From assembly GCA_001586965.3 (NCBI GenBank), contig LUCW03001712.1:1-28943 (forward strand): DNA of 28,943 nt. The letters run 5' to 3'. Shown piece after piece: positions 1 through 9,105 of the stretch (position 1 is its first letter; the number at the start of each line of letters is the position of its first letter). Made by a program: the position numbers and the translations under genes. The stretch is from Sphaeroforma sirkka (Eukaryota; Opisthokonta; Ichthyosporea; Ichthyophonida). The notes below the pieces were generated by a model, which was not told where the DNA came from, made no database searches, and worked only from the letters and a program-made list of their open reading frames with translations.

Positions 1-230
1 TTCCATATGAACAAAGTTAAAAAAGAAAAAGACATTGGATTTTGGAGATTTCATAAAGACCAAAACCTGTAAGTAGTAGTTCAGAGACTATACACCTAGT
101 TTAGAGTGTAATATCCCTACATCTTACTATCATGTCAAATAGATCCAAGTAAATGAGTCATATCAAATACTCAGGCTATTGGAGCCATCAAAGTGAATTT
201 AAGAACACTTTTGAAATATTGGAAAAAGAA
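1..230. other. AT-rich sequence, nothing recognised
   Basis: No reading frame of useful length, RNA gene or repeat was recognised here. It may be more of the decayed element that follows. Confidence 0.4.
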
Positions 231-234
231 TTTT

Positions 235-1290
235 ACAATTAAAACCAATATGTTATCTCATTTGATCTTACGATATTTAGAATGACCGGAGACTGTAGTA
301 TTCTACATACCGTCCATTACTTTACTTTTGACTAGCTTGAATGCATCATCACATTCTTTAGTCCAGAGCTTTCCCAAAGGTCCTTTGTGCAGCCATGTGG
401 GTGACTGAAAGGCTTTTAAGTAATGAGAATAAGATTAGGTACCGGATCTGAGGAAGAAGTTAACAGAACCCACACACAGAGTTCACATCTCTTCCAATAA
501 TCGGTGTTGATGAAGTCCAACAGAAACCGTTTCATGCCAGGATCAATTTTACCCCTGGCCGCAGACAATTCCTGCAAACAAGTTAGTGTATAGTGAGCCT
601 GGAAGTTAAATGACACTCTGTCTCTCGCTAATCTTAAGTTTGGGCATGGTTTAATGTTCAACAATTTCTCAACGAGTTTAGCATGTTCATGTGTCTGTCT
701 TTGTAAAGATAACCGATATCATCTAAATATACTGATACGTTATCCGACAGGTCCGTAAATAGTTCCATCATATTTTGTTGGAAGAAACAAAAAAGTAGCA
801 TGTGTAAGCCTTCAAGTAGCACTTTTAAACCAGTAATTCTTAATTCTTGCCAAGTAGCTAAAAGGAAAAGTATGTTCCTATGCGGCTCATATATTTATAA
901 TTGATGGATGCAGCTTTTTAAGTCTACCTTGAAAAAGATGATATCGCACCTTCCATTTCGCGCAGTATCTCGCTTATCTTCGGTAAGGTAAAACCATATT
1001 GCGGAATTAGTTTTGTTGATTGAAGACAGATCTTTACTACTCTTGTTTTGCCAAAAGCTCCATCAGATTTATATTGATCGACCGTAAGCAGAGAGCTAAG
1101 TTAGTTGGGGCCGCATCATAATTGATTTCTTAATTAGACCCTGTTTTAACCAATTTTCAATTTGGGTTTTGACATAACGTCTTTGTGTTCCAACTTACGT
1201 AGTTATGTGAAGGACACTTTAACTTAGAGAAGTCGACGTTTATTAAGTCAAGCTTTAACATATATCCGTTAGAGAACTTAAAACATACAT
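235..1290 (-). mobile_element. Old Ty3/Gypsy-type pol fossil (RT region)
   Basis: On the minus strand, scattered short stretches resemble a Ty3/Gypsy reverse transcriptase in the expected order. Around 940-1,000 a stretch reads FTLPKISEILREMEGA, like the 'plP.i.eil..l.ga' block ahead of the first catalytic motif. Around 320-365 a stretch reads WTKECDDAFKLVKSKV, like the 'W..ec..aF..lK..l' block between RT and RNase H. It has many breaks, is AT-rich and differs from the family on the right of the window, so it is a separate and much older insertion. No LTRs were recognised and the ends are approximate. The blocks are seen directly; the family assignment is inference. Confidence 0.6.
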
Positions 1291-1496
1291 CAGTCAGTTA
1301 TTGCAATCTTTCTGCTTTGTATAGTTAAGTCCATAATTATATCAGCAAAGTGCGGAATCATATCTTTGCTTCACATCTTTTTTAGGTCCAGCCCATTAGT
1401 GTTAGACCAGTGAGAGTTATGTACCTTTTAACTGAGAAGATCAGTCATCATACCTAATTGAATCGTTTTTTTCTGAGACACAAGTCAGTAACGATT
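1291..1496. other. AT-rich spacer, nothing recognised
   Basis: No gene, RNA or repeat was recognised between the old pol fossil and the TA microsatellite. Confidence 0.4.
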
Positions 1497-1507
1497 ATAT
1501 GTATATA

Positions 1508-1606
<99 letters not shown>

Positions 1607-1635
1607 GCATATTTTATATATGTATATAGAGGAAA
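1497..1635. repeat. TA-dinucleotide microsatellite
   Basis: A long run of alternating T and A, interrupted at both ends by GTATATAT variants. The apparent reading frames here (repeating Tyr-Ile) are only translations of the repeat. Confidence 0.97.
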
Positions 1636-1690
1636 TACTCTAAATGTAAATATGGCCTACATAGGAAAGTCACTAAATATACATACATAC

Positions 1691-2390
1691 TTACGGGTAC
1701 GTTTTCATTAATTGCCCAACTAAAATTCAAGCAAATGTGATTTCTAATTCCTTTCTTTCAAAATTTTCAAACAAAAAACTGAAAAAAGTGCATTTAGTTC
1801 TTCTTTATGTACATTTAACTTTCCAGTGCTGTAATTTTTTCAAAAAAAATAAAAAAAAATGATTTTTTTCTAAATGTCACAATGTACTGACCTTCAATCA
1901 CCCGCATGCAAAAAATGTGATTATATTGGTTCTTATCTGTGATATCTGTCTTCATTTTGTAAATGATTTTAGTGCCACACACTCTTTCTCACACACAAAA
2001 AAACACATGACGCGGATTCCAAATTTAAGACGAGTCGCAGGCAAATGTCTGTCTCGATATTCCTGTTTTGATTTTTTCTTGATTTTTTATATTAGTTTTA
2101 TTATTCTCGCCTGCGACCACCAAGTCTGCCGCTCTCGCCTGCGACCAAATTACAAAATTAGGCTATATTTTTGTTTTTCAAAATTACACAACAATCAATG
2201 CAGCGTAAAAGATGTGTGACGATCAAAGAGATTTTTTTTTTGGGCGCAGGTTCTATTATCTCTGCAGTGGTTTTTTTTTACAAACATATACGTATTTATT
2301 TACGCATATATACATACATATATAATGTATTTATTGACACATGTATACATATATAAAATATACATATACATATACATTAAAAAACCGGCG
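1691..2390. other. AT-rich 5' region of the MULE
   Basis: A-rich and T-rich runs, a short duplicated CTCGCCTGCGACCA motif (about 2,107-2,147) and a TA/CATA-rich tract near 2,280-2,380. No coding region was recognised. It probably holds the left subterminal region and promoter of the MULE; weak relatives of the AAATGTAC motif occur near 1,810 and 1,875. Confidence 0.4.
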
Positions 2391-2391
2391 A

Positions 2392-4694
2392 AATTTTGAA
2401 AGTGTTAGACAAGTATACTTTGTCCCACAATCTAAGGCAGTCAAGCAACTTGTTGATTTTGCTTTTACAAGCGCATGCAGGGTTAATACTCAAACCATCA
2501 CAATTGAAAGGGCATGTGGAACAGTATCAAACCGTACGTTGTAGGATCACATAAAACAGTTTACAGCTAATAGACTCTGTAAGAGATATTCTTATGAAGG
2601 TCCCAGACACTACATTCGTAGTGTATAAAACTATATGTTCCTACCGTAGGAACCGATATTCCCATGTACGACGGAATCTACTTATCACTTGGTGACATAG
2701 CGAGTTTATAAGCATCTACCAAGATAGTGCGTTTGATGCTGCACATATGAATACTGTTTCCGGCGGTGTACCTCAGTTTCCCACCATACAATACTAATGG
2801 TCATCTGGAGTTGTTAGCTATTTCGACAGTGAGCAAAGAGAATGGGTCCTACTGGAACAGGTTCAAAGAGCTCTCTAATAGTTGCTTTCCAAATATGTCG
2901 GTGTACCTCGTATATAAAGAAAAGATAGGTATTTTCGTTTTGAATTTATAGTTACGATACCATGTTTCAAGTGGGACAAATCTTTATCTGATATTTTTTT
3001 AATGCAAAGCAAGTATTTATTCATTCACTATATTTGTGTTTTAATAGGCATTCATCAGAGCATCGCAAATTCAGTGCATCAAGTTCAAGCTAGGACTTGT
3101 ATACTGCATATCATCAAAAACGTGATGAACAAAGGGCTACTTGGTAGAAACGATAAACCAACTCATCAATCGATAATTGCTATCACTAAAGCAGCTACCG
3201 TACAGGGATACGCCTACCACGCTCAGGTAAGTATTTATTTGTATACAGGCAAGACTCTGATGGGCTTTTTTCTTGCACTCTATGCACAAATTGTGGGTTG
3301 GTTTAATATTTGCTTACTTATGAATCAGAGAGTATACGAGACAACCACGAGCTTGGAGACAAGATTATGGATTACTTGGAGAGCAGAAAGGAAGAATTCG
3401 CCAACTATCTATTCGTGAAGGCTCGTCGAGAACACAATGCAGTCTTCACTGATCCAGAAACGGATGTAAATAGTAATGTAGTCTGATTTGTTAATCGTCA
3501 ATCATACAATTTTGTTGTATGTAGGACTAACTAAGTTGAATTAATTTAACCTTTCAAATTCAAGGGGCTCCTCTCTTGAGACGCGGATATACAACAGCTA
3601 TATTTCTGTTTATGATCAAATAACTTCCAATGTAGTAGGTATGTAAACAATTCGTCCTTTACTTACCAGTGACTTGCCCTGCCGCCAAGAAAAAATAGTA
3701 TCTACATATCACCATCCTCTAAAAAAGTATTTACTCGCAATTTTGACAGAGCAAGCAAATTTTGTGCACCTGGACATGAGAAGTGCAAATATAGTAGATA
3801 TGCTTATACTCTATTCGAATTGGCATATGAAGAAAAGAAAAGATTATCAGGACGAAGCTAGGCAACTCAAGAGTGAGAGAAAGCAGGTATGCAATACTGA
3901 TATCAAATTAACCATGATTGATCGACAAATTCGTTTTTACATATATGCACGTATACAAAGGCTTTTTTCAAATTTAATTTTTCCAGGTTACACCCTGGGC
4001 AGTAGAAAAGACTATAGCCCAACTCAATAAGTTAAAACCATGTGCCGTGACTATCGTGAGCAATGCTGTAAACGGAGATTGGTTCGATTGCCAGGTAAAC
4101 TTCAAATCGCACAGTTCAACAGTTCAGACCTGCTCAGTCAAGCTGGTACGCTCTCGGGGAAGTATAGATTGTGAGAGCTGCAATTTGCATGTGTCTGAAG
4201 GTATCTCTTGTGGGCATGCTGCGAGGTGCTTTGTGCACATTGCTAAAGTATTTAACGTGAATAATATTACGAGTGATTATATCCTGTACAACAAATGTTG
4301 GTATTCGCGGTTGCTTTGGGTGGAAACTTACATCTTGCAAACCAGTTTCACGGGACAATCGATGTACTTTGACTTTGAAAACATGAAACAGCATTCACTG
4401 CTTCCCTGTCCTACTCCGAGACCAGCGGGTCGCCCGAAGAAACGGTACGAAAAGTCATCTCGTAGGTAAGTAATTATGTTTTGATGCGTGTTAATTAAGA
4501 AAACAGTGCTCTTTCAAAGATCAAGACTTAAAAACACCTTTTCCATTTTGATTGCATTAGGGATCATGTACTTAAGAAGACTATACACACCTTTTCCACA
4601 ATGATTGTATCAGGAATCACGTACTTAAGAAGACTATAACGCGCTCGAAGTGTGAAGAAACTGGCAACAACATCAACACCTGCGATGGCGAGTA
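2392..4694 (+). pseudogene. MULE transposase, intron-containing, decayed
   Basis: The DDE transposase of the Mutator superfamily cuts and pastes the element by acting on its terminal repeats in the nucleus. The core shows as NTNGHLELLAISTVSKENG near 2,790-2,850, followed by the conserved C..HI..N block (CILHIIKNVMNKG) near 3,090-3,135. Likely introns, judged from GT/AG ends and frame continuity: about 2,930-3,044; 3,227-3,330 (GTAAGT donor); 3,639-3,749; 3,887-3,986 (TTTTTCCAG acceptor); and one starting at 4,466 (GTAAGT donor). A TSN-V-E block appears when the exon pieces on either side of 3,639-3,749 are read in phase. The last long exon, 3,987-4,465, is open and carries a SWIM-type finger (C-x2-C-x9-C-x-H near 4,168-4,221) and the tail PRPAGRPKKRYEK. 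The usual Ser-Asp of the second catalytic block reads Val-Tyr, and the N-terminal part holds stops, so the copy is probably inactive. The junction near 3,465-3,565 is unresolved. Confidence 0.75.
4535..4640 (+). repeat. 53-bp tandem duplication over a splice acceptor
   Basis: Two diverged copies (4,535-4,587 and 4,588-4,640) each contain a T-rich tract ending in AG (CATTAG, TATCAG) followed by the same coding-like start GTACTTAAGAAGACTATA. Both could serve as the 3' splice site for the intron that starts at 4,466. The second copy continues into an open stretch with cysteines (KCEETGNNINTC) that vaguely recalls the zinc knuckle at the end of many MULE transposases. Confidence 0.75.
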
Positions 4695-5022
4695 TGTGGT
4701 TTTTTGATTTATTTGATTCTACGCGTACTCGTCAGTCTCCGTGGCAAGTCTCTTTTGTGTAATCATTTGTGACTTTCTTGCTTAAAATTTCCTTTACCCT
4801 CTTACGGCGACAACTTGTATCAACTAAAGAACCTTCGAAGTATACGAAAGCTACTAGAAGATCACGAAAGTTCAAGGTAAGGAACATTATCAGTGATTGC
4901 AATGTTGAGTTTGTTGCTTGTGATATATTGTGTAACTGATTTTCATGCGTCGTCAATCACCTGCTCAAAGGCACAGACAAAAACAAACGCCAACGAAGAC
5001 GCACTCAGTAGACCAAAACAAA

Positions 5023-5336
5023 GACACCGTTAATAATTCGCCCCTACGGAATTTGCTGACAACTGATGCGCCACCTTCATCAACGTCATCTGCCACATAT
5101 GTCTATTCAGTTTATTAAAAATATTGAATTGATGCTGATAAGGGAAAAAATTGAGATTGTTTGTTAATGATCGTGACTCAACGAAAAAACTCAAAACAGT
5201 GACACCGTTAAAGATTCGCCCCTACGGGAGATGCCAACGACTGATGCGCCACTTTCATCAACGTCATCTGCCACGTATGTATATTCGGTTCCTTTAAAAT
5301 ATTGAATCGATGCTGATAAGAGAAGGAATTGGATTC
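5023..5336 (+). repeat. Tandem duplication, period 178 bp, of an exon-like segment
   Basis: Two copies of about 135 bp begin at 5,023 and 5,201 and stay clearly alignable (shared blocks include ATTCGCCCCTACGG and TTCATCAACGTCATCTGCCA). Read in phase, both give SPLR followed by TTDAP and SSTSSATYVYSV, so an exon of the MULE or of its passenger gene appears to have been duplicated. A weaker third relative may lie near 5,630-5,690. No function can be assigned. Confidence 0.75.
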
Positions 5337-5403
5337 TTTATAAGATAACAAAAATCTGTTCGCGGGGGAAATGTATGACGTATTACTACGTGTATAGCGG
5401 AAC

Positions 5404-5603
5404 TGATGGCGCAATGGGAACAGGCGATTGACTCGGGAGAACATCAAAAGGAAGCTTCTTTATATCAAATTATCAAGCAATATGAAAAGGAGAGTGAAGT
5501 TTTCCTCTTAATGACCTCGTCTAGTTTTGCCGGTATGTATGGGGTTCCAGTGGCGCATCGAATGGATATAGAACATTTTCAAAATGTAGCTTTCAAAGAA
5601 TAG
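5404..5603 (+). CDS. Exon-like open stretch, unknown (inside the MULE)
   Basis: An open stretch of 65 codons, acidic and Gln-rich at its start (MAQWEQAIDSGEHQKEASLY) with an amphipathic helical look, ending in a stop. It lies on the MULE strand between transposase and protease, so it may be an exon of the link region. No family was recognised. Neighbouring intron ends are not clear. Confidence 0.3.
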
Positions 5604-5905
5604 ATTGTGACAAAGTCTAACTTTCACAGTTTAATTCGCCCTGTCCCCGCCCTGTCACATATATCATTACGTCCGTCCGAGATGCTGATAACAATCCGAC
5701 ACCTATATAGACAGAAACCTCTCCAGTGAAATGTGACATGGTAACCAGTGAAAGTATGTTTTTCAGGCTGTATAACTCTGATAGTTGAGTTAGTGTAAAG
5801 ACTATATTTGAGTAACGTAATGATTATGTTCATATTCAAAACTTGTGCTTGCTGACATAATATGTACATTACTTGGTACAGAGACAAGCTCTTCTATCGT
5901 TGCAG

Positions 5906-5975
5906 ACAAGGAATGCACATCCAGCCAAATGAAAACAATAGCTATTAACCACAACGACAATGAATACTCATCAAG
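5906..5975 (+). CDS. Small exon, unknown (inside the MULE)
   Basis: About 70 bp bounded by a TTGCAG acceptor and an AAG/GTGTG donor, with one open frame that includes SSQMKTIAINHNDNEYSS. It is likely an exon of the gene that continues at about 6,072, by position and splice signals only. Confidence 0.35.
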
Positions 5976-6071
5976 GTGTGTTTTACATTTTTTGAGAAGT
6001 ATTGTCGATTCTCTGTAAGGTGAAACTCCGTAAAGTTTTTATTGATCCCCATATTCCCAATATACAATTAG

Positions 6072-6330
6072 CAGTGAACTGCCAGGGAAATTCGAGCATC
6101 AAACATATCAGGCTGAAATCTATGCATCGGGTGCACCAATGAGAGAAAAACTGGCTGCAAACCGCAACGCACGCCTAGCAGCCAAACGAAGCAAGACGCT
6201 TGGCAAGTCTAGAGTGTTAATGACTAGCAAAAACAAGTTGTATCACTCTACGTTGTTGAGAAAGAGAGCGCCGCCGTCTACAATAAGCAGTGGAAACAGT
6301 GAACGTGTAGAAAAGAAGCGAAAGAGATAA
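6072..6330 (+). pseudogene. Basic exon upstream of the Ulp1 domain
   Basis: An exon-like open stretch following a possible acceptor (ACAATTAG or TTAGCAG). It begins SELPGKFEHQTYQAEIY and becomes strongly basic (REKLAANRNARLAAKRSK, then a KKRKR end), which suggests a nuclear localisation or DNA-contact segment. It ends in a stop just before the Ulp1 domain, which reads in another frame. Either an intron or a frameshift separates the two. It is probably the linker between transposase-side and protease-side domains, not a gene of its own. Confidence 0.45.
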
Positions 6331-7000
6331 TCAACGTAGATACCAATGTAGTGAAAGGTACTGTGGCAGAGTCGAAGTTATTTTATGTCGGCGGCTGGAT
6401 CTTGCAGAAGAACGTTGTAGTACAATGCTGCAAACCAGGGGAGTGGATCAAAGGCTCGCTTATATCCGGGGTATTCTACCATTTATCACAATTACCCTCT
6501 CTGGCTGTTCGTTTCTGCGATGCTGATGCACACAGAGTATGGATGAAGGACTTATACAAGTATCGTAGGGCAGAAAGCTTACGACTTAATGGACCACCAC
6601 AGGTGTCCGAAAGGATTTGTGTATTGATCCCATGGAATCATAGCAACGCACATTGGAACTAGGCGATTGTTACATTGTACACAACTAACGCTACAGTTAC
6701 TATTTTTAGATGGTATGCCAAATCCTGTTAGAGCTGACGAACAATTCGATTATATAGTACGATGGATACCTCACAGATAATGTTACATACAGCCTAAAAG
6801 TAGGCGGTATAAACCAACACGACAATTTTAGCTGTGGGGTTTTACTTTGTGCCTATGCTAGAGCAGTGTCGGAAAATCCACAACTCGTGTATGATATGGA
6901 GGCATTGTCTTCGCACGAATATGTCACAAGCGTCCAACATGACAACAGAATTAGAAAATGGATTGCCAAAACACTATTCTCGTATATTCTTGTAAAATAG
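6327..7000 (+). pseudogene. Ulp1/SENP-like (C48) cysteine protease domain, frame broken
   Basis: Ulp1-type proteases cut ubiquitin-like modifiers such as SUMO from their targets; some MULEs carry a domesticated or passenger copy. The catalytic parts are visible in order: Trp-containing GEWIKGSLISGVFYHLSQL near 6,440-6,495; His at 6,651-6,653 in NAHW after the strand CVLIPW; Asp at 6,709-6,711 in LDGMP; Gln at 6,815-6,817 and Cys at 6,833-6,835 in QHDNFSCG, with Gln six residues before Cys as in Ulp1. The last part runs open to a stop at 6,998-7,000. A TAG follows the His-Trp pair by one codon, and the Asp and Cys segments sit in two further frames, so there are at least two shifts and one stop. 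This copy cannot make the enzyme as it stands unless introns hide part of this. Confidence 0.75.
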
Positions 7001-7180
7001 CATCACAGACCACGTGAGTTGCGAACCAGGCAGAGATAAGTTTGAATGAAGCAGCATATATCAACACCAATCAATCAATAAAAGAAAAGACAACATACCC
7101 CCCTCAACACATTTATTCGTAAAAAAAATGGATATAGCCTAAGGTTCCTTAATTTAAATTTTATCATATTTTGCACGATA
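7001..7180. other. 3' untranslated part of the MULE
   Basis: No coding signal. An AATAAA hexamer occurs in CAATCAATAAAAG near 7,071-7,083, about 75 bp after the protease stop, and is a plausible polyadenylation signal. Confidence 0.45.
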
Positions 7181-7182
7181 AA

Positions 7183-7327
7183 GTCACTAAATGTACATAA
7201 AAAAAAGTGATTGTCACTAAATGTACATTTGTACATATTTGATCCATATTTCAGTACGTTTTCATCGAGAAAAAGGGTGAATGTACATTTCGTGACTTTT
7301 CCACATTTTCAATGTACATTTAGCGAC
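7183..7327. repeat. Four subterminal repeats (GTCACTAAATGTACA) of the MULE right end
   Basis: Forward copies lie at 7,183-7,197 and 7,213-7,227 (identical). Reverse copies lie at 7,282-7,296 (TGTACATTTCGTGAC) and 7,313-7,327 (TGTACATTTAGCGAC). A relative sits at the left end at 1,668-1,683. Two forward then two reverse copies within 145 bp is the pattern expected of transposase-binding sites near a transposon end; that role is inferred. Confidence 0.75.
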
Positions 7328-7364
7328 TTTGTTCTAAAAACACCCTAATGTTTGAGCCGCAAGC

Positions 7365-7900
7365 AAAGTTTACTATCTTTGCACCCCGAGCTGGGAGATA
7401 TGCGGCTGAATAACAGTGTAGTACCATTCTTAATCTTTACTCTTTAACTTACCGACCTACTTATGGTGTGGGTAGCCTTTGCTCTTGTACTCTCTTTGAA
7501 AGTGGACCCTGTCAGGGATGAGAGATCACTAATGATAGTGATACCCAAAGGGAGTGAATGACACTGACACTCAGTGAGATCCCTGCGGGATCAGGCGGGA
7601 CCCTTTATGTGGGTCAGTTTGTCTGGGGAGAGCTCTTCTAAAAAAGTAACGAAGAGGCACATATGGTTGGCTTCTACTGGTTAGAATCCAGTATCAAAGC
7701 GTAAGAGCATATGCCAGCCTCACTGTGAGACTTACTAGTCGAACAGATACGAAAAGTAGGTTCTAATGAACCGCTAATTTTAAGTGGTTTAGTTAGCGAT
7801 CAACGAATAAAAGTAGCATAAGGGATAACAGGCTATAACAGGCTAGTCACGGCCAAGAGTTCACATCTACGCCGTGGTTCGGCACCTTACTATATCGGGG
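7365..7900 (+). pseudogene. rnl: Large-subunit rRNA domain V fragment, probably nuclear copy of mitochondrial rnl
   Basis: The sequence follows domain V of LSU rRNA in order: the P-loop segment CAGTTTGTCTGGGGAGAG near 7,606-7,630, AAAAAAGTAACGAAGAGGC, CATATGCCAGCCTCACTGTG near 7,708-7,728, a GACGAAA-like segment, then AGGGATAACAGGCT at 7,821-7,834 and CAAGAGTTCACATCTACGC near 7,854-7,873. The CACGGC/GCCGTG stem around the last segment still pairs. The spacing and reduced helices suit a mitochondrial rRNA better than plastid or nuclear LSU. The universally conserved ATAACAGGCT of the peptidyl-transferase centre is doubled in tandem (7,825-7,834 and 7,835-7,844), and similarity is lost after about 7,900. 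It is therefore a dead fragment inserted in nuclear DNA. Confidence 0.85.
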
Positions 7901-7948
7901 TTGACCGTCTATCGGACTGTACTCTCAAAGAGATTTCGGTGACCCAAC

Positions 7949-8385
7949 ATATACATTGTCATAAATGCACAATCTCAATGAAGACTAAATGTGTACATTT
8001 TGTGAGTCGATGCAACATTTTAATTCCCAACTTGCGAATAAGATTTTTAATACGTACACTGACAGTCTGGCGATGATCCTTCATGTCATAAAGTTTTACT
8101 AGCTTAACAAGGCGTCTACTGGTTTTTATTGTGTTCGCCCTCATTCTGACTGCGGTACTCTTTCTGTATCCAAATAAAGAGCCGGTATTCATGAATTTAG
8201 TTGCGCCCATGTTTGCCCAGTACATTTTGCCAAAGCATACAAAGTGCATATTTCCTGTTGTATCGGCATCCGACCTAGTATAATTTTAGTTCCGCTGAGC
8301 GCTGAATATATGTAGAAACTGATAAATAAACTGCTGCATACTTACACATTGTCCTGCTATATATACATTGTCATAAATGCGCAAT
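7949..8385. repeat. 25-bp direct repeat bracketing about 390 bp
   Basis: The sequence at 7,949-7,973 recurs at 8,361-8,385 with one difference (core ATATACATTGTCATAAATGC). The interior contains an imperfect 26-bp palindrome at 7,983-8,008, related to the MULE subterminal motif, and a minus-strand open stretch of 96 codons (7,959-8,249) that is basic and not recognised. This could be a small non-autonomous element, or a segment duplicated at its edges when the rRNA fragment arrived. Confidence 0.6.
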
Positions 8386-8990
8386 AGATGTTCTTATCTA
8401 ATAAATAGTTGTTTATATTCTATTGATGCGCTAATTGATATACGATACAACAGCCTTGTTTCTATTTATATCCCTGTTCTGTAGTCCACAGTCGACATTC
8501 TCCTTGTACCTTCTTATCCATAACATCTTATACATACGTTCCTTCAATTGGACTTATATCAGTACTTTGATTCTTTTTTATATATGTTGCAGATAGATCG
8601 GCAATTTTGTCACATGAGTTGTCCTTCCCTATTAAATTGCTTTCAAGCCTTCGACTTACCAGATGGTGCTTCTTTTCTCTTGCCTCGACATCGAAACTAA
8701 CATTTTCCCACTTCTTACAGCTATAGCAGCACTGTCACCGCTATCGCGAGCGAGGTATACGTTTATGCTGAACACGACGGGGACTAAATTGGTGAGTTTA
8801 ACAGCTCTCTTTAGGGTATATTCAGTCTCTACTAAGTGAGTGTTTGTTCAGAAGATTACATTGCCATTCAAAGACGCACTGTCGTTCAGATCAAGGATAG
8901 TTTTAGTGTTTCTTTGTCGAATCTGTAACAAATTTATATATTATGACGAGCAGCCGGGGAACAATATGTGGACTAAGATTTGCACATTCC
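8386..8990. other. AT-rich spacer, nothing recognised
   Basis: Open stretches here are short, and none resembles a known family. No repeat or RNA gene was seen before the tRNA. Confidence 0.4.
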
Positions 8991-9021
8991 GAAAAAAAAA
9001 AAAAAAATCGAATAAAAAATT

Positions 9022-9105
9022 TCTCCCCACCCGAAATCGAATCAGGGACCTACCGATTTATGTAACCACTACAGTCGGTTGCTCTACCAACTGAGCTATA
9101 GAGAA
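9022..9105 (-). tRNA. tRNA-Tyr (anticodon GUA) with 11-nt intron
   Basis: Read on the minus strand from 9,105, a full cloverleaf forms. The acceptor TTCTCTA pairs with TGGGGAG throughout, using three G-U pairs. The D arm is GCTC-AGTTGGTA-GAGC. The anticodon stem is ACCGA/TCGGT with loop CTGTAG...A, the variable loop AGGTC, and the T arm CCTGA-TTCGATT-TCGGG. The anticodon is GTA. An 11-nt intron (TGGTTACATAA) sits at the canonical site after position 37 and contains TAC, able to pair with the anticodon as in eukaryotic pre-tRNA-Tyr. The A box (TAGCTCAGTTGG) is good, the B box (GATTCGATTTC) slightly weak. A T run just downstream on the minus strand (9,014-9,020) suits Pol III termination. The first pair is U1-G72 where eukaryotic tRNA-Tyr normally has C1-G72, so a non-functional copy is possible. 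Confidence 0.88.

Larger units (their letters stand above)
1666..7330 (+). mobile_element. Mutator-like element (MULE) with transposase and Ulp1-like protease
   Basis: The segment carries a MULE transposase (about 2.4-4.7 kb) and a Ulp1/C48 protease domain (about 6.3-7.0 kb) on the same strand. Candidate terminal inverted repeats are AAAGTCACTAAATATACATA at the left end and, read on the opposite strand, AAAGTCGCTAAATGTACATT at 7,311-7,330 (17 of 20 identical). Related motifs cluster inside the right end. No matching 9-bp target duplication was found just outside these ends, so the true termini may differ by some bases or have decayed. In plants, the Kaonashi group of MULEs joins a transposase with a Ulp1-like protease, and this looks like the same arrangement. 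Frameshifts and a stop in the protease domain indicate a dead copy. Confidence 0.7.

Noticed and set aside
1458-1711. Open frames rich in Tyr-Ile across the TA tract
   Set aside because: They are translations of the microsatellite, with no coding character.
7365-7900. Functional rRNA gene, or plastid/bacterial 23S
   Set aside because: The catalytic motif is doubled, the ends are lost, and helices are reduced in a way closer to mitochondrial rRNA.
8840-9094. Open frame running into the tRNA region
   Set aside because: Its 3' half is the antisense of the tRNA and its T run, so it is unlikely to be coding.
9022-9105. tRNA-like sequence as the head of a SINE
   Set aside because: A T run ends it at once with no tRNA-unrelated body or A-rich tail, and the intron is at the correct tRNA position.
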